Shown here: positions 1-9,700 of the stretch, piece by piece
Numbering within the stretch: the first letter of the stretch is position 1
Layout of the letters: each line of letters starts with the position of its first letter
Assembly: GCA_903828145.1 (NCBI GenBank)
Contig: CAIKKY010000025.1
Coordinates: forward strand, 1-34,642
Direction of reading: 5' to 3'
Length of the DNA stretch: 34,642 bases
Source of the DNA: an uncultured Hyphomicrobiales bacterium
GTDB taxonomy: Bacteria; Pseudomonadota; Alphaproteobacteria; Rhizobiales; Devosiaceae
The notes under the pieces: model-generated
What the model was told of the DNA's origin: nothing
Database searches by the model: none
The model's input: only the letters and a program-made list of their open reading frames with translations
Made by a program: the position numbers and the translations under genes

Positions 1-324
1 GATCCGGTTTGTGTCCGGGTCGAGCTTCACCCGGCGCCCGGACGCCCAGCGGTAGGCCTTGTCATGTTCGTTGACGTGCACGAACATGATGTCGCGGCCC
101 ACCTCAAAGGCGATCGCGCGGTATCCTTGGTCGAGGCGCAGAGATTTTATCGAGCTGTCCTTCGCCCCCTCGACCGTCTCGAGGTTCAGACCGTTCCCGG
201 ACGGTTCGGACATGTAGCGGGTCATCATGTCCATGAACTTGATCGCCACACGGTCGGGCAGCTTGCGCAGGCTCTTCATGCAGCCGATGTCATAGGAGAC
301 GCGCTTGGTTATTGTGTCCGTCAT
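1..324 (-). CDS. UvrD/Rep-like helicase with RelE-like N-terminus (partial, start only)
   Basis: Only the first 108 residues are in the window; the frame is open to base 1. The start is ATG at 324, preceded by a perfect AGGAGG seven bases upstream, and it overlaps the stop of the upstream helicase gene as ATGA (321-324), implying translational coupling. The visible part resembles the RelE/ParE-like domain found at the N-terminus of some UvrD-family helicases: a short basic helix region with KLPDRVAIKF (21-30), then SLRLDQGYRAIAF (61-73) and VNEHDKAYRWA (84-94). By analogy the missing remainder would be an SF1 helicase, and it would be the fifth member of the defence operon. It could instead be a free-standing RelE-fold protein; the helicase itself is not visible. 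Confidence 0.7.
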   Translation of the reverse strand, partial: MTDTITKRVSYDIGCMKSLRKLPDRVAIKFMDMMTRYMSEPSGNGLNLETVEGAKDSSIKSLRLDQGYRAIAFEVGRDIMFVHVNEHDKAYRWASGRRVKLDPDTNRI

Positions 325-3300
325 GTCCGTGCCTCCTGAAGGGCCGTGATGATTCTTGAGACCGTCTCCGCGATCTGATCAGTTTCCGGGTCAAAGTGGA
401 TCAGGGCCCAGCCCACACCCTCAAAGGATGTCTCGACTACCGCGACGCGTGGGTTCGACCATCCGAATTCCATCGCGCCCACCACGCGTCCGCCCGCGAC
501 AAGGTCGTCCCCAAAGTGATCAGGCCCGGTCGTCTCGGCCGCGATCAACGCATCGATCAGCGGGTGGAACATCTCGTCACAAAGCGCGCGCGCCTCTGCC
601 CACGCTGCCGCACCCGGCTCAACTTCTGACTGGGCGCCCCGCTCAGACATATCCGGCGGCGCCAGCGTGTCGAGCCCGTCTGCTTCTACATGGAGCCCGC
701 GCCCGCCCTGAAACAGGTTCACAATCCGCCAGAGGCCGCGCCACGCTTCGGTGTAAAGGGTCTTCGCGGATGGAACCTCGCCCGGATCCGGAAGGACCGC
801 ACGCAGGACAAGCCGGATGTCCTGGTCCGATTGGGCCCATTCGGCCGGCGAGATCTTGTCACAGGCCAGATAAAGGTCGAGTGCCCCAACCCCGACATGT
901 TCCGATGCTTCCGGCTTGGCGAGGAAGAGCCGCCCGGCCTCGGAGAGGGCCTGTTGCCGGGGGAGCTGATCGAGCAGTCGCCCCCCCTTCACGAGGCCCC
1001 GGATGAGGACGGACCGGATCGCCGCATCCCCGTCTGTGTCGCCGTCGAGAAGGCGCCTCATCGCATTAAGCGTGCTGATCGTTTGAAGTGCCCGGACCGC
1101 CTCCGCATGTGGCGCGAGCAGGTGGTGCGCCAGCGCTCTCCCCAGCGGCCCGGTCATCTGCGTCCCGAGGGCGGTCTCAGAGAGCGGGTTCAGGTAGCCG
1201 CTGTCCTCCGGGTCTAGGTCTCGCCAGGACATGGTCCAGACCCGCACCTGCCCAGACCGTATCATCAGCATCCGGTCAAGGAGGTCCTGCGCCACAGTGC
1301 GTGCGTGATATTCGATCCCATCCATCTCGATTACGACTGGTAGCCCACCGCCCCGGCTGACAGGCGTGAGCAGGAAGTCGACTCTCTTGCGGGGAAGGCC
1401 CGGAAAACGGGCGTCGATCTGCACCTGCGGCTCGATCGTCCAGAGGCGCGGCGCGTCCACCCGGCCAGCACGGAGCACGAAGCCGCGACGTCCCCCGGGA
1501 AGGACCTGCGGCGTCAGGGTCCCATCTCCGTAAATGGTGGACAGAGCCCCTAGGAGCCTTTTTTCGAGCGCGCTTTCTACCAGGCCCCCCCGGATCGACT
1601 CGTCGATCCCGGTCTCGGTCCGGGTCAGACTGTCCCACTTTTGGAGGATCGCCTCCATCATCTGCAGCGCCCGGTCGCGGTCCGGCTCCCCTGGTCCGAA
1701 CTGTGACCGGTAAGGCTTTACGCAACGGAAGCAGCCGTTACGGTCCGGCTCCTGGTTGCAGGGGCAGTCTCGGAGCGCCTCCGCCGCGCGGCTGATCACC
1801 GCGCGCATCGTGTCCGGGTGCTCTGCGATCTGACGCAGGTAGCCTGAACCGCCTGGAACGGAGTCATAGAGGTAAAGACTGCGTATAGTGGCCATCCCGT
1901 TAAGCTGCGCCTGGAAAATAGTGGACCGGATGTGGTCAACTTTCCCCGCAAAATGACGCCGCATCCCGAGGTTGATCGCCGCAACAAAGCTCTTGAGGTC
2001 ATCGTCGTCCGCGTCGCCGACCACGGGGATCACAATCCGGATCGCCTCTGTGTCGAACTTGCGCATCAGGAACACGCCAGTCTCCCAAAGGTCTCGGGGC
2101 AGCGCCTTGTCCCGCATCACGAGACAACTTGGCGGGTGCGTACCGCGATCGTCCTCGCCGCGTGCTGATTTTTGAAGGGACCCACAGTGTCGGCAGATCT
2201 GGAACGGCTGGGCCGGCCGGCGCTCGCCCGCGATCCTAGGGCCCGGGAGAGTGGATTTCGGGCCGAAGTTGAAGTCCCGGAATGTGCACTGGGGCAGGAA
2301 CTCAAACCCAAATGGGGCGCCGTTATCCCGGCTTGTGAACCAAGAGCTGGCGATGTCCTCCGGCCCATGGAAGGGCATTAGCACCCGGTCGAACTGGCGC
2401 TGGTCCCGCTGATCTCCGTCCCGGATGGCGGCCTTTTCCTCGCTGCCCACCGAGATGACGGACTTCAATTGTACCACGTCATGCTCGGAGCCGCTGTCCG
2501 ACCACATCTCGTCGCCGCATTTCGGGCAGGTGCGGCTCTCCGCGCCCTCGATCCGATGCGCGACATGGGAACAAGCCGGGCAGAAGGTCCAGGCGGTCAG
2601 GTCCTCCTTGCCGATCTCGATCCGGTCAATCTGCACCTGGCGCCCGTTCGCATAAAAGAACTGCCCCGGTGCAAACTCCGAAAGGGCGGAGCTGGCCGGG
2701 CGCGAATATTCCTTGTGCAGGAGCCCATCCTCGTCGCGCGCGACGGCGCTGTCGTTACGCCGCGACAGGATCGAGGTCAGCTTCACCCCCTCTTCCGGGA
2801 AGGCGTAATTCGGCAAGATCCCTTTGTCTGTGAGGAACTTGATCACCGGCACTTCGTCGATCCCGCTCCGGATCAGCCGGTTGATCTCTGTCCGGTCCCG
2901 GCTAAGATCCTGCTCGCGACGCTGATACTCTTCATCTGTCAGCTCGACGCGGTGCTTTTGGAGCCGCTTTAGCTCCTTAGTCGCCTCTTCCCGCTTTTCC
3001 GCGAGCCGGGCTCGCTCCGTAGCGGCCGCGTCGAAGGCTTCCCCAACGCGCCACCCGATCGATTTCGGGTCCGTCCCGGTTAGGTAGGACCGGATGCGAT
3101 CTGCCAGATCCGTCCGATCACGAACCTCCTGTGGCAGGCCGGAAAGGAAACGGTCCGCTAGCTCCTGTCCTGAACCTCGGACCAGCTCAAGCCATTCATT
3201 CGGGAACCCCTCGGTCGAGTCCGAAGTTCGGCGTTTGAGGACGTCACGGACCTTCCCGTAATCCCCGCTCTCGGTTGTCTGGGACACGTAGACGTCGAGA

Positions 3301-6300
3301 GTGAACGCGGTCACCTGGCGAAGAAGTACCTCCTCGGCCGCGAGGAACACGCCAGGCGGGCGGACCTGGCCCGCCAGCATCGGGGTCGGGTTCTCCCAAA
3401 ACTGAAGGTCGTGCGCGCGCGCGTTCGCCAGCACCATGTTCAGCGCGTTCCCGTCACGCCGTCCACTCCGCCCCATTCGCTGGACGTAGTTCGCCTCCTC
3501 TGGCGGAACCGAACTCAGGAGCAGTGTAGAGAGATCTCCGATGTCGATCCCCATCTCAAGGGTCGGTGTGGCCGAGATCAGGTTCGGGGCCCAGCGGGTC
3601 TCCCCCTTGATGAAACCGGTCTCGACCCGCAGCCGCTCATCCGTATCGAGGATACCGGTATGCTCTCGGGCAACCACCCTATGGTTGCGGTCCGAGCTTA
3701 GGGATCGGCGCAGGGCGGGTCGGTCAGTCTGCTCCGTGGAGGCGAGGTACCCGTCGCAGCCGATCCGAGTACAGGAGGATCCGACGAGTACCTCCGCGCT
3801 ATATGCGAGCCCGGTTTCGCGCCGGCCGCACCGGTCGCAGGTGAGCCCGATGGTGGCAGTGGATACCGTGACCCGCTCCGGCACCACAAGCCAGGCGTGC
3901 CGCTGCTGCCCCTCCGGCCCGTCTACGCGTCGGACGATGTCGTCAGCCTCAAGCCGCCGAAGCAGGATAGGGTATATCGTGTCCGGGTCAGTCCCATAGC
4001 GCAAATTGGATGGACCAATCGTCCGGAAAAGCCAGTCTCGATACCAGCTCCCGGTTCCGGTCCGGGTAATCCGTTCGAACCCGGTCGGGGGTTGGCTAAG
4101 GGTTACCGGGATCGGGGCAAGGCCCCGGCGACCGTCCGGGCTCGGCAGGGAGCCACTCTTACCGACGCACTGGATAGCCGCCGCGTACCAGTTCAGCCCG
4201 TAGTTTGCCTTTCCGGTCGCGATTGCGCTCTCAATATAAGGGTGCGCCACGGACCCCTGTCGGCGCATCCGCTGGGTCACCCCGGCAAGCAGCCGGGTCA
4301 ACAGTGTCGGGGAGAACTCAGGCGCGCCCGGCAACTCGTTGCGCAGTTCACTCGACAGCCGGTCCGCGGAGAGACCAAGCAGGTCCGTCGGGACATCTGC
4401 CGCCGCCATCCCGCTCAGTTCGAGCGTGTGGTTAAAATGCGCCCGGTAGCTCAGATCAACGAAGTACTCCCAGCCAAGCCGGATCCGGATATGGTCGAGA
4501 AAGACCGGGTCCGTGATAGTGATCCCGTTTTCGATCAGGTCCTGGTAGCGGCGCCGCCAGGTCAGTTCCTTCGGAATGAAGAGAGCTGTGAACTCGTCGG
4601 GGCCCATGTCGGCCAGCTGTGCGCGAGGGAGGTCATCGATCACCTCGTGCAGGCTCATCGCGCCGCTCTCTGCGCTGCGCAGGGCCCCGTAGAGAGCCTT
4701 TTGGTAGACTGAAAGGGCGTTCCGGGTCTCGGCGACCGATGCCCGGTGGGCTGCGTCCTGAACAGAGTCCGAGAACATCAGGAAGCGCGGTTTTGCCTCC
4801 GGCCGTTCCTCGTTCTGTTCCGAAGTAAAAAGCGTCCCGGTAATGCCGCTCGTCAATCGTGCCGCTCGCATCCCGAACAGGAGGAGCCCGCGCGCCTGTC
4901 CACAGGCAGGGCAAGTCCGATCGATACGGCCGTTTGCGTCCGTCGGGTTGTAAATCCAGACCGGCGAAGCCGGGCCTGGCTCGAGATGGTCATGATCTGC
5001 CGGGGTGAACTCGACCGTCTCCGCGTTGAGCACCCCCTTCACGATCTGGCCCCCGGCGCCGCTCGCCTGGACCATGCGGTCGATAGACTCGTGATAGATG
5101 AGCCGGATCCGGTCTGCCCCGTTTTCGTCGAAGAACTCCCGATAAAGCTGCTCGAGGTCCGCATAGAGCGACTTGGACCGGGCATCCTGCCGTCCGAGAT
5201 GTGCCGTCGCTCCGCAGCGGTTGCAGTTCACGACGGGCAAGGTCCCGCGAAGCATATTCCGGTCCAGGTCTAGCGCGTGGAACAGGTCCATCTTCGAGCG
5301 GACGCGGCCAACCTCAAACCGCGGCAGGGTCGTAACCATCCGGGACATCTCCCGGATCCAAAGCTGAAGCCGCACGTTAAAAAGCGGCCTGGGGTTATTG
5401 ACCGCTCCGGATCTGGCCCACGCAACCAAGGCGACGACCAGTTCGGCCAGCGCGCTTTTATCCGTCTCCGGCCAGTCCCGAAGGGCCCGAACCTGTCCGA
5501 GTCCGGCCGCGATAACCTCTAACGAGGCAGGCCCCTTAAGGTCTGCGATGATCTTCAGGGTCCGCTGGCACAAATGGTGCTGGACCAGCCGGTGCCCGAG
5601 TGCGATCCGCCATTCTGGTTCCGCCGGGTCACCCTCGTCGAGGAAGGCGAGGTCCGGAGCAGTTCGATCAGTAAACAAGCAAGCGGCCAGCCGCCGCGCA
5701 GCCCCTGGCTGGTCCATCTCACCGGCCTCGCGCAATGCCGCGTGAATCTCGGTGGGGTCTGGCCGGTCCAGGTATTCCGGGTCGTTGAACACCTCGTTAG
5801 GGGTCTTGCGGGTCTCCCGAACAACAGCGTTCTCGTCGAACGGCTCACCGAAAATCGTCTCTGCGTAGCGCCTCAGTTCTATCGCTGCTTCCTCGCCAGA
5901 GCCGAGCGTAGCCGAGGAGCCGACGCAGATCAGGTGTCCTTCCGGGGTATTCAGCCGGTATTTCAGGCGGCGCAGCAGGAGGGCAAGGTCCGCTCCTTGC
6001 GCGCCATCGAAAGTATGCATCTCATCGACCACTAGGAACCGGAGCGTCTCTGGGTCGTTCTGCGCCCACAGGGTTTTGTCGCGCCCGCGCAGCAGCAGGT
6101 AGTCGAGCATCTTGTAGTTGGTGAGAAGGATGTCGGGCGGGTTCCTCCGCATCGTCTCGCGATGGGTGATGACGCTATCCGCCGTCACCTCATATGTTGC
6201 GTTCTTTGGCTCGGCGTCGGCGTAGATACCCGCGCGCAGACCGCTCAAAGATGGAATCGTAGAAATAGCTGCTGCGATCCGGCGCGCCTGATCGGTTGCC

Positions 6301-6719
6301 AGTGCGTTCATCGGGTAGATCAGGATCGCCTTGATCCCGGGCTTGCCCTTGTTCCGTCGACAGTGGTCGAGGATCGGCCAGAGGTAGGATTCCGTCTTGC
6401 CTGACCCTGTCCCGGTCGCGACCAGCGTCGATCTCGTCGCTGCACCGGTCAATCGGGCGAAGGCGTCCGTCTGGTGCTGGTAGGGCGCAAATCTCAGCGG
6501 CACCTCAGGGAAGGGCTGCGCCCAAGTACCCTCCTTGGCACTATCGATCTGCCGGAACGGCATGTCGACCGAAATCCACGGTCCCTTGATGAAGTTCCCG
6601 GGCTCAGCGATGAACCGGTCCACCATCCCCTCGAAGGCGGGGCTGGTCGTGTTCAGCGTCGTATGGACCAGTTCGCGCAGGCTGTCCTGCACATGCCGGG
6701 CGAGGAGGATCGGGTTCAT
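321..6719 (-). CDS. Giant DEAD-like helicase with DUF1998 region and Vsr/DUF559-like nuclease domain (DrmA/DrmB-like)
   Basis: A 2132-residue protein. An SF2 helicase core is visible: Walker A ATGTGSGKTES (101-111), DEMH box (232-235), SSATLG (268-273), the FSDSVQDAA motif that opens the second RecA lobe (649-657), and a motif VI region QRMGRSGRRDG near 1080. Cysteine pairs suggest zinc ribbons at 499/502 with 603/606, near 960-985 and near 1380-1405. The CPC...CFRC cluster (1652-1666) is typical of DUF1998/MrfA-type helicases. After it, VDFLL (D1781), VVIEMDG (E1798, D1800), H1805 and DLLDR (1812-1816) resemble the PD-(D/E)XK core of Vsr/DUF559 nucleases. About 320 further C-terminal residues are unrecognised. 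The start is ATG 6719, one base after the methyltransferase stop. In DISARM, DrmA (helicase) and DrmB (DUF1998) are separate; here both roles seem to be in one chain. A Druantia DruE-like assignment is the main alternative. The likely role is DNA translocation or unwinding in phage defence. Confidence 0.85.
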   Translation of the reverse strand: MNPILLARHVQDSLRELVHTTLNTTSPAFEGMVDRFIAEPGNFIKGPWISVDMPFRQIDSAKEGTWAQPFPEVPLRFAPYQHQTDAFARLTGAATRSTLVATGTGSGKTESYLWPILDHCRRNKGKPGIKAILIYPMNALATDQARRIAAAISTIPSLSGLRAGIYADAEPKNATYEVTADSVITHRETMRRNPPDILLTNYKMLDYLLLRGRDKTLWAQNDPETLRFLVVDEMHTFDGAQGADLALLLRRLKYRLNTPEGHLICVGSSATLGSGEEAAIELRRYAETIFGEPFDENAVVRETRKTPNEVFNDPEYLDRPDPTEIHAALREAGEMDQPGAARRLAACLFTDRTAPDLAFLDEGDPAEPEWRIALGHRLVQHHLCQRTLKIIADLKGPASLEVIAAGLGQVRALRDWPETDKSALAELVVALVAWARSGAVNNPRPLFNVRLQLWIREMSRMVTTLPRFEVGRVRSKMDLFHALDLDRNMLRGTLPVVNCNRCGATAHLGRQDARSKSLYADLEQLYREFFDENGADRIRLIYHESIDRMVQASGAGGQIVKGVLNAETVEFTPADHDHLEPGPASPVWIYNPTDANGRIDRTCPACGQARGLLLFGMRAARLTSGITGTLFTSEQNEERPEAKPRFLMFSDSVQDAAHRASVAETRNALSVYQKALYGALRSAESGAMSLHEVIDDLPRAQLADMGPDEFTALFIPKELTWRRRYQDLIENGITITDPVFLDHIRIRLGWEYFVDLSYRAHFNHTLELSGMAAADVPTDLLGLSADRLSSELRNELPGAPEFSPTLLTRLLAGVTQRMRRQGSVAHPYIESAIATGKANYGLNWYAAAIQCVGKSGSLPSPDGRRGLAPIPVTLSQPPTGFERITRTGTGSWYRDWLFRTIGPSNLRYGTDPDTIYPILLRRLEADDIVRRVDGPEGQQRHAWLVVPERVTVSTATIGLTCDRCGRRETGLAYSAEVLVGSSCTRIGCDGYLASTEQTDRPALRRSLSSDRNHRVVAREHTGILDTDERLRVETGFIKGETRWAPNLISATPTLEMGIDIGDLSTLLLSSVPPEEANYVQRMGRSGRRDGNALNMVLANARAHDLQFWENPTPMLAGQVRPPGVFLAAEEVLLRQVTAFTLDVYVSQTTESGDYGKVRDVLKRRTSDSTEGFPNEWLELVRGSGQELADRFLSGLPQEVRDRTDLADRIRSYLTGTDPKSIGWRVGEAFDAAATERARLAEKREEATKELKRLQKHRVELTDEEYQRREQDLSRDRTEINRLIRSGIDEVPVIKFLTDKGILPNYAFPEEGVKLTSILSRRNDSAVARDEDGLLHKEYSRPASSALSEFAPGQFFYANGRQVQIDRIEIGKEDLTAWTFCPACSHVAHRIEGAESRTCPKCGDEMWSDSGSEHDVVQLKSVISVGSEEKAAIRDGDQRDQRQFDRVLMPFHGPEDIASSWFTSRDNGAPFGFEFLPQCTFRDFNFGPKSTLPGPRIAGERRPAQPFQICRHCGSLQKSARGEDDRGTHPPSCLVMRDKALPRDLWETGVFLMRKFDTEAIRIVIPVVGDADDDDLKSFVAAINLGMRRHFAGKVDHIRSTIFQAQLNGMATIRSLYLYDSVPGGSGYLRQIAEHPDTMRAVISRAAEALRDCPCNQEPDRNGCFRCVKPYRSQFGPGEPDRDRALQMMEAILQKWDSLTRTETGIDESIRGGLVESALEKRLLGALSTIYGDGTLTPQVLPGGRRGFVLRAGRVDAPRLWTIEPQVQIDARFPGLPRKRVDFLLTPVSRGGGLPVVIEMDGIEYHARTVAQDLLDRMLMIRSGQVRVWTMSWRDLDPEDSGYLNPLSETALGTQMTGPLGRALAHHLLAPHAEAVRALQTISTLNAMRRLLDGDTDGDAAIRSVLIRGLVKGGRLLDQLPRQQALSEAGRLFLAKPEASEHVGVGALDLYLACDKISPAEWAQSDQDIRLVLRAVLPDPGEVPSAKTLYTEAWRGLWRIVNLFQGGRGLHVEADGLDTLAPPDMSERGAQSEVEPGAAAWAEARALCDEMFHPLIDALIAAETTGPDHFGDDLVAGGRVVGAMEFGWSNPRVAVVETSFEGVGWALIHFDPETDQIAETVSRIITALQEART

Positions 6720-6720
6720 C

Positions 6721-9700
6721 TCACGCGGCCTCTTCGGATTTCAGCCGCTCAAAATGGGCCCAGGCGCGTTGGTAGTCTTCGATCCGGTCGCACTGGGTGA
6801 AGGGGCCGGTGAAGTGGCGGGTGACGGTTCGGGGGCCACCGGGCATCGTGTCGTCGATCGCGGTGCAGGTCAGTTCAAAGGGGTTGTCGGCGAGGATCTT
6901 CTCCCATGCGGCGCGGCCGGGGCTTTTGCCGCGGTCGTCGAGCCAGCCGACGCCGGGCAGGCCCTTGGAGCAGGTCCAGACGATCCGGCCGTTCTGGTCG
7001 AACCACGTCCCCTCCTCATATTGCTGAAGGATCGGGAAATAGATCCGATAAATCTCGATCAGCTGGTCAAGGCTCAAGCCGAGCGCCTGCGCAACCAGCA
7101 CGTCGATCTCGACCAGCGCTATGCGGCGGGCGAACTCGGTGCGAATACCGGCAGTTCTGTCCCAAGTGGTCGAGCCTTCTACGGGACCGTCGAGGCGGAG
7201 GCGGGAGTCGGTGGAAGACCAAGGAAGAACCTCAAGCGTGGGGGCGTGGCGGTTCCAAAGGTCGGCGTAAGCCGATGTCAGGCAGGCAAGGCGGAGAGAG
7301 CGATGCAGCGCCGTAGGCGCGACCTCCGTCCAAGGCAGAGCGCTGACGTCCCGGTCGTGCAAGTTTGTTTTCCCGCTTGCCTTGATTAAGTAGTCATACG
7401 TAATTGAGGTAAGCAGTGTTGCAGCGTTCAGCATCAGACGATCATCATTAAACGCCAGACTGTCCACGCTATTCACATGCGCTACGCCTCGTGGAATTAC
7501 GGCGCCGATCAGACTCCGCTCTCCATTGAGGGCAACCATTTTCCTTACTGCAAAGCGGAAAGAATCCGCATGACCCTTTGTTGGGTCCCAACGGCAGCGC
7601 GCCATCCGGCTTCCGTATTCACCAAGGTCTAGCGCTGGGGCATAATTGGTTCGAGGCAAGTAATCGTCTGGTGCGTTGGGCAGGTCGATCACGTTGTAAT
7701 CAGCATTCGTCCGCGAAACCGCTTTCGGTGACTTATAGAGTGGGTTTCCGACGTGAAAAAGAGGTCCCTGAAGGATCATCTGACTAGCGGGACGAAAGGC
7801 TGTTTCGCGTCGGATATTCCCATTGCGTTGATCTGTCGTCTCATTCCAATCATGGCCCATCTGCCAGAGCGGCACCTGGATCGTCCGCGCTCCCGCCGCC
7901 GTCGTAACTGTGCGCTCCAGTTTCGGGATCGCAGCATCAAGTTTAGGGAAGCGCGCCATCTGACGAAACACGTTGAGGGTCCGAGCCGAATACGGCTGAA
8001 TAAACCGGGCCTCATCAACAGGAACCGTTTCTTCTTCGGAAAGCGTATGAATCACCCCGAGAGCGTTATGGTCAATCCGCATCACACGATCACGATGACC
8101 GCGGGTATCCCAGTTTCCTTCGGAATTTTTGATGCTGGGGACTGGGCCAATACCGTCCTGATCAGCGTAGGAGTCGTCGATCTGTGCAGCACAGAAAGCG
8201 TAAGTGAATTTTTCAAAATCAGGCGCGCTCGCTTCACCACGATAGATGTTCAAGCTGAACCTGACATTGTGGTCAACCTCCATGAAGTTCCGAGATTTCA
8301 TTCGATTGATGAACTCAAAGTGCTTCGCGATGCGCGCGTACCAGTGCCGCCGGAACGCCCCCGACTTCGGATCGCCCAGATGCCCGTCCTGATGGATCAG
8401 CGCCGCATAACCCTGCGGCGCGACCAGCCGGAACGACAGGTCGATGAAACAGCGATAGAGATTGTTTGATCCGCCCCCGGCGAAAGGGTTCATCACGTCG
8501 GACGAGGTCACCTCCATCGCCCCCCGGGTCGACACGAAGTCCTGAAGAAAGGCATCAACTGCTGGGACCAGCCGCCCCTCACGCCGTACTGGCAGCGCCT
8601 TCGGCAGTGCTTCAGGTATAACCTGCCGAGCGTCTGATGCCGACAGACCTGAATAGAGCGGGTCAATATCCGCCAGCACCAGCCCCTCGTTCCACCCCGG
8701 CCTCGCCCAGGGCGGGTTTCCGACGATCACGTCAAACCCACCCCGCGCCTTCATCACGTCGGCGAAGATCAGGTCGAAATGCACGAAGCGCTCACGCTCG
8801 GCCACCTCGACAGCCGTCTTCAACCAGTCGAAATTCTCAATCAGCGCCTCTACGTTCGTTTCCCGGAACAGTCCGTCCTGCCGCTTGGCAGCGGCCTTAA
8901 ACAGGTCGCGCGCGGGCGCCTCGGGTTCCAGCAGGTCGAGGAAGTCCGGGGCCGGATCGGCGAACTCCGCCACGCTGGGGGCGGCCAGCGATCCGTCGGC
9001 GGTGAACCCGCCCTCAAGGATCATGGCCATCCCCTGAAGAAACTCCGCCCGGCCGGGCAGCAGATCCGCCTTGTCCAGCGGCCAGAGCCAGAGCGCGCAC
9101 CACGCGTCCATCGCGGTTTTCAGCCGCTTGTAGGGGAGCGTGTTGGTCGCGTGATCCTCCCCGACAAGACGCGCCTTCAAACGGGCCTTTTCGTGGAAGT
9201 CCATCTGCTTGTTGCCCGGCATGACCTTGTCAGGCCAGAGCGTGATCTCGTCATTCGCGGCGGCGCGCGTCTTGGCGAGATCCTCAGCGACCTGATCAAA
9301 GAGCGCCCCTGCGACGCGGCTGAGCTTCTGGACCAGCTTGATTTCATGGGGTTCGAGCTTTTTGAAGAAGCCGTCCTTGCGCCATGCCTTGATCTTTTCC
9401 TGGGCTAATTTCGCGAAGGGGGCGATCGACTTGTCTTTATCGAAGTTCGCCATGTCCTTGGCGGGCAGGAGCCACTGCCAGACGTGCCCATTCGGCAGAC
9501 GTTTGCGCCAGCCGATCTCATCGGGTTTATCGTTGAACCACAGATCGCCTGGCGCCTTGACGCTGAGAAGCGACGGGGCATAGGCAGCCCGGCGCGCCCC
9601 GATCAGGGAGTTGCCGGCGTGAAGCTGGTCTCCGAACCAGGGCGAGAACTCGCTGCCGTGCAGGCTGTTCAACCAGAGCGAAATCGCCCCGAGTTCGACA

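Noticed and set aside
64-339. A 91-codon plus-strand frame at the left edge
   Set aside because: It is antisense to the UvrD-type gene start, which has a perfect Shine-Dalgarno sequence and an ATGA overlap.
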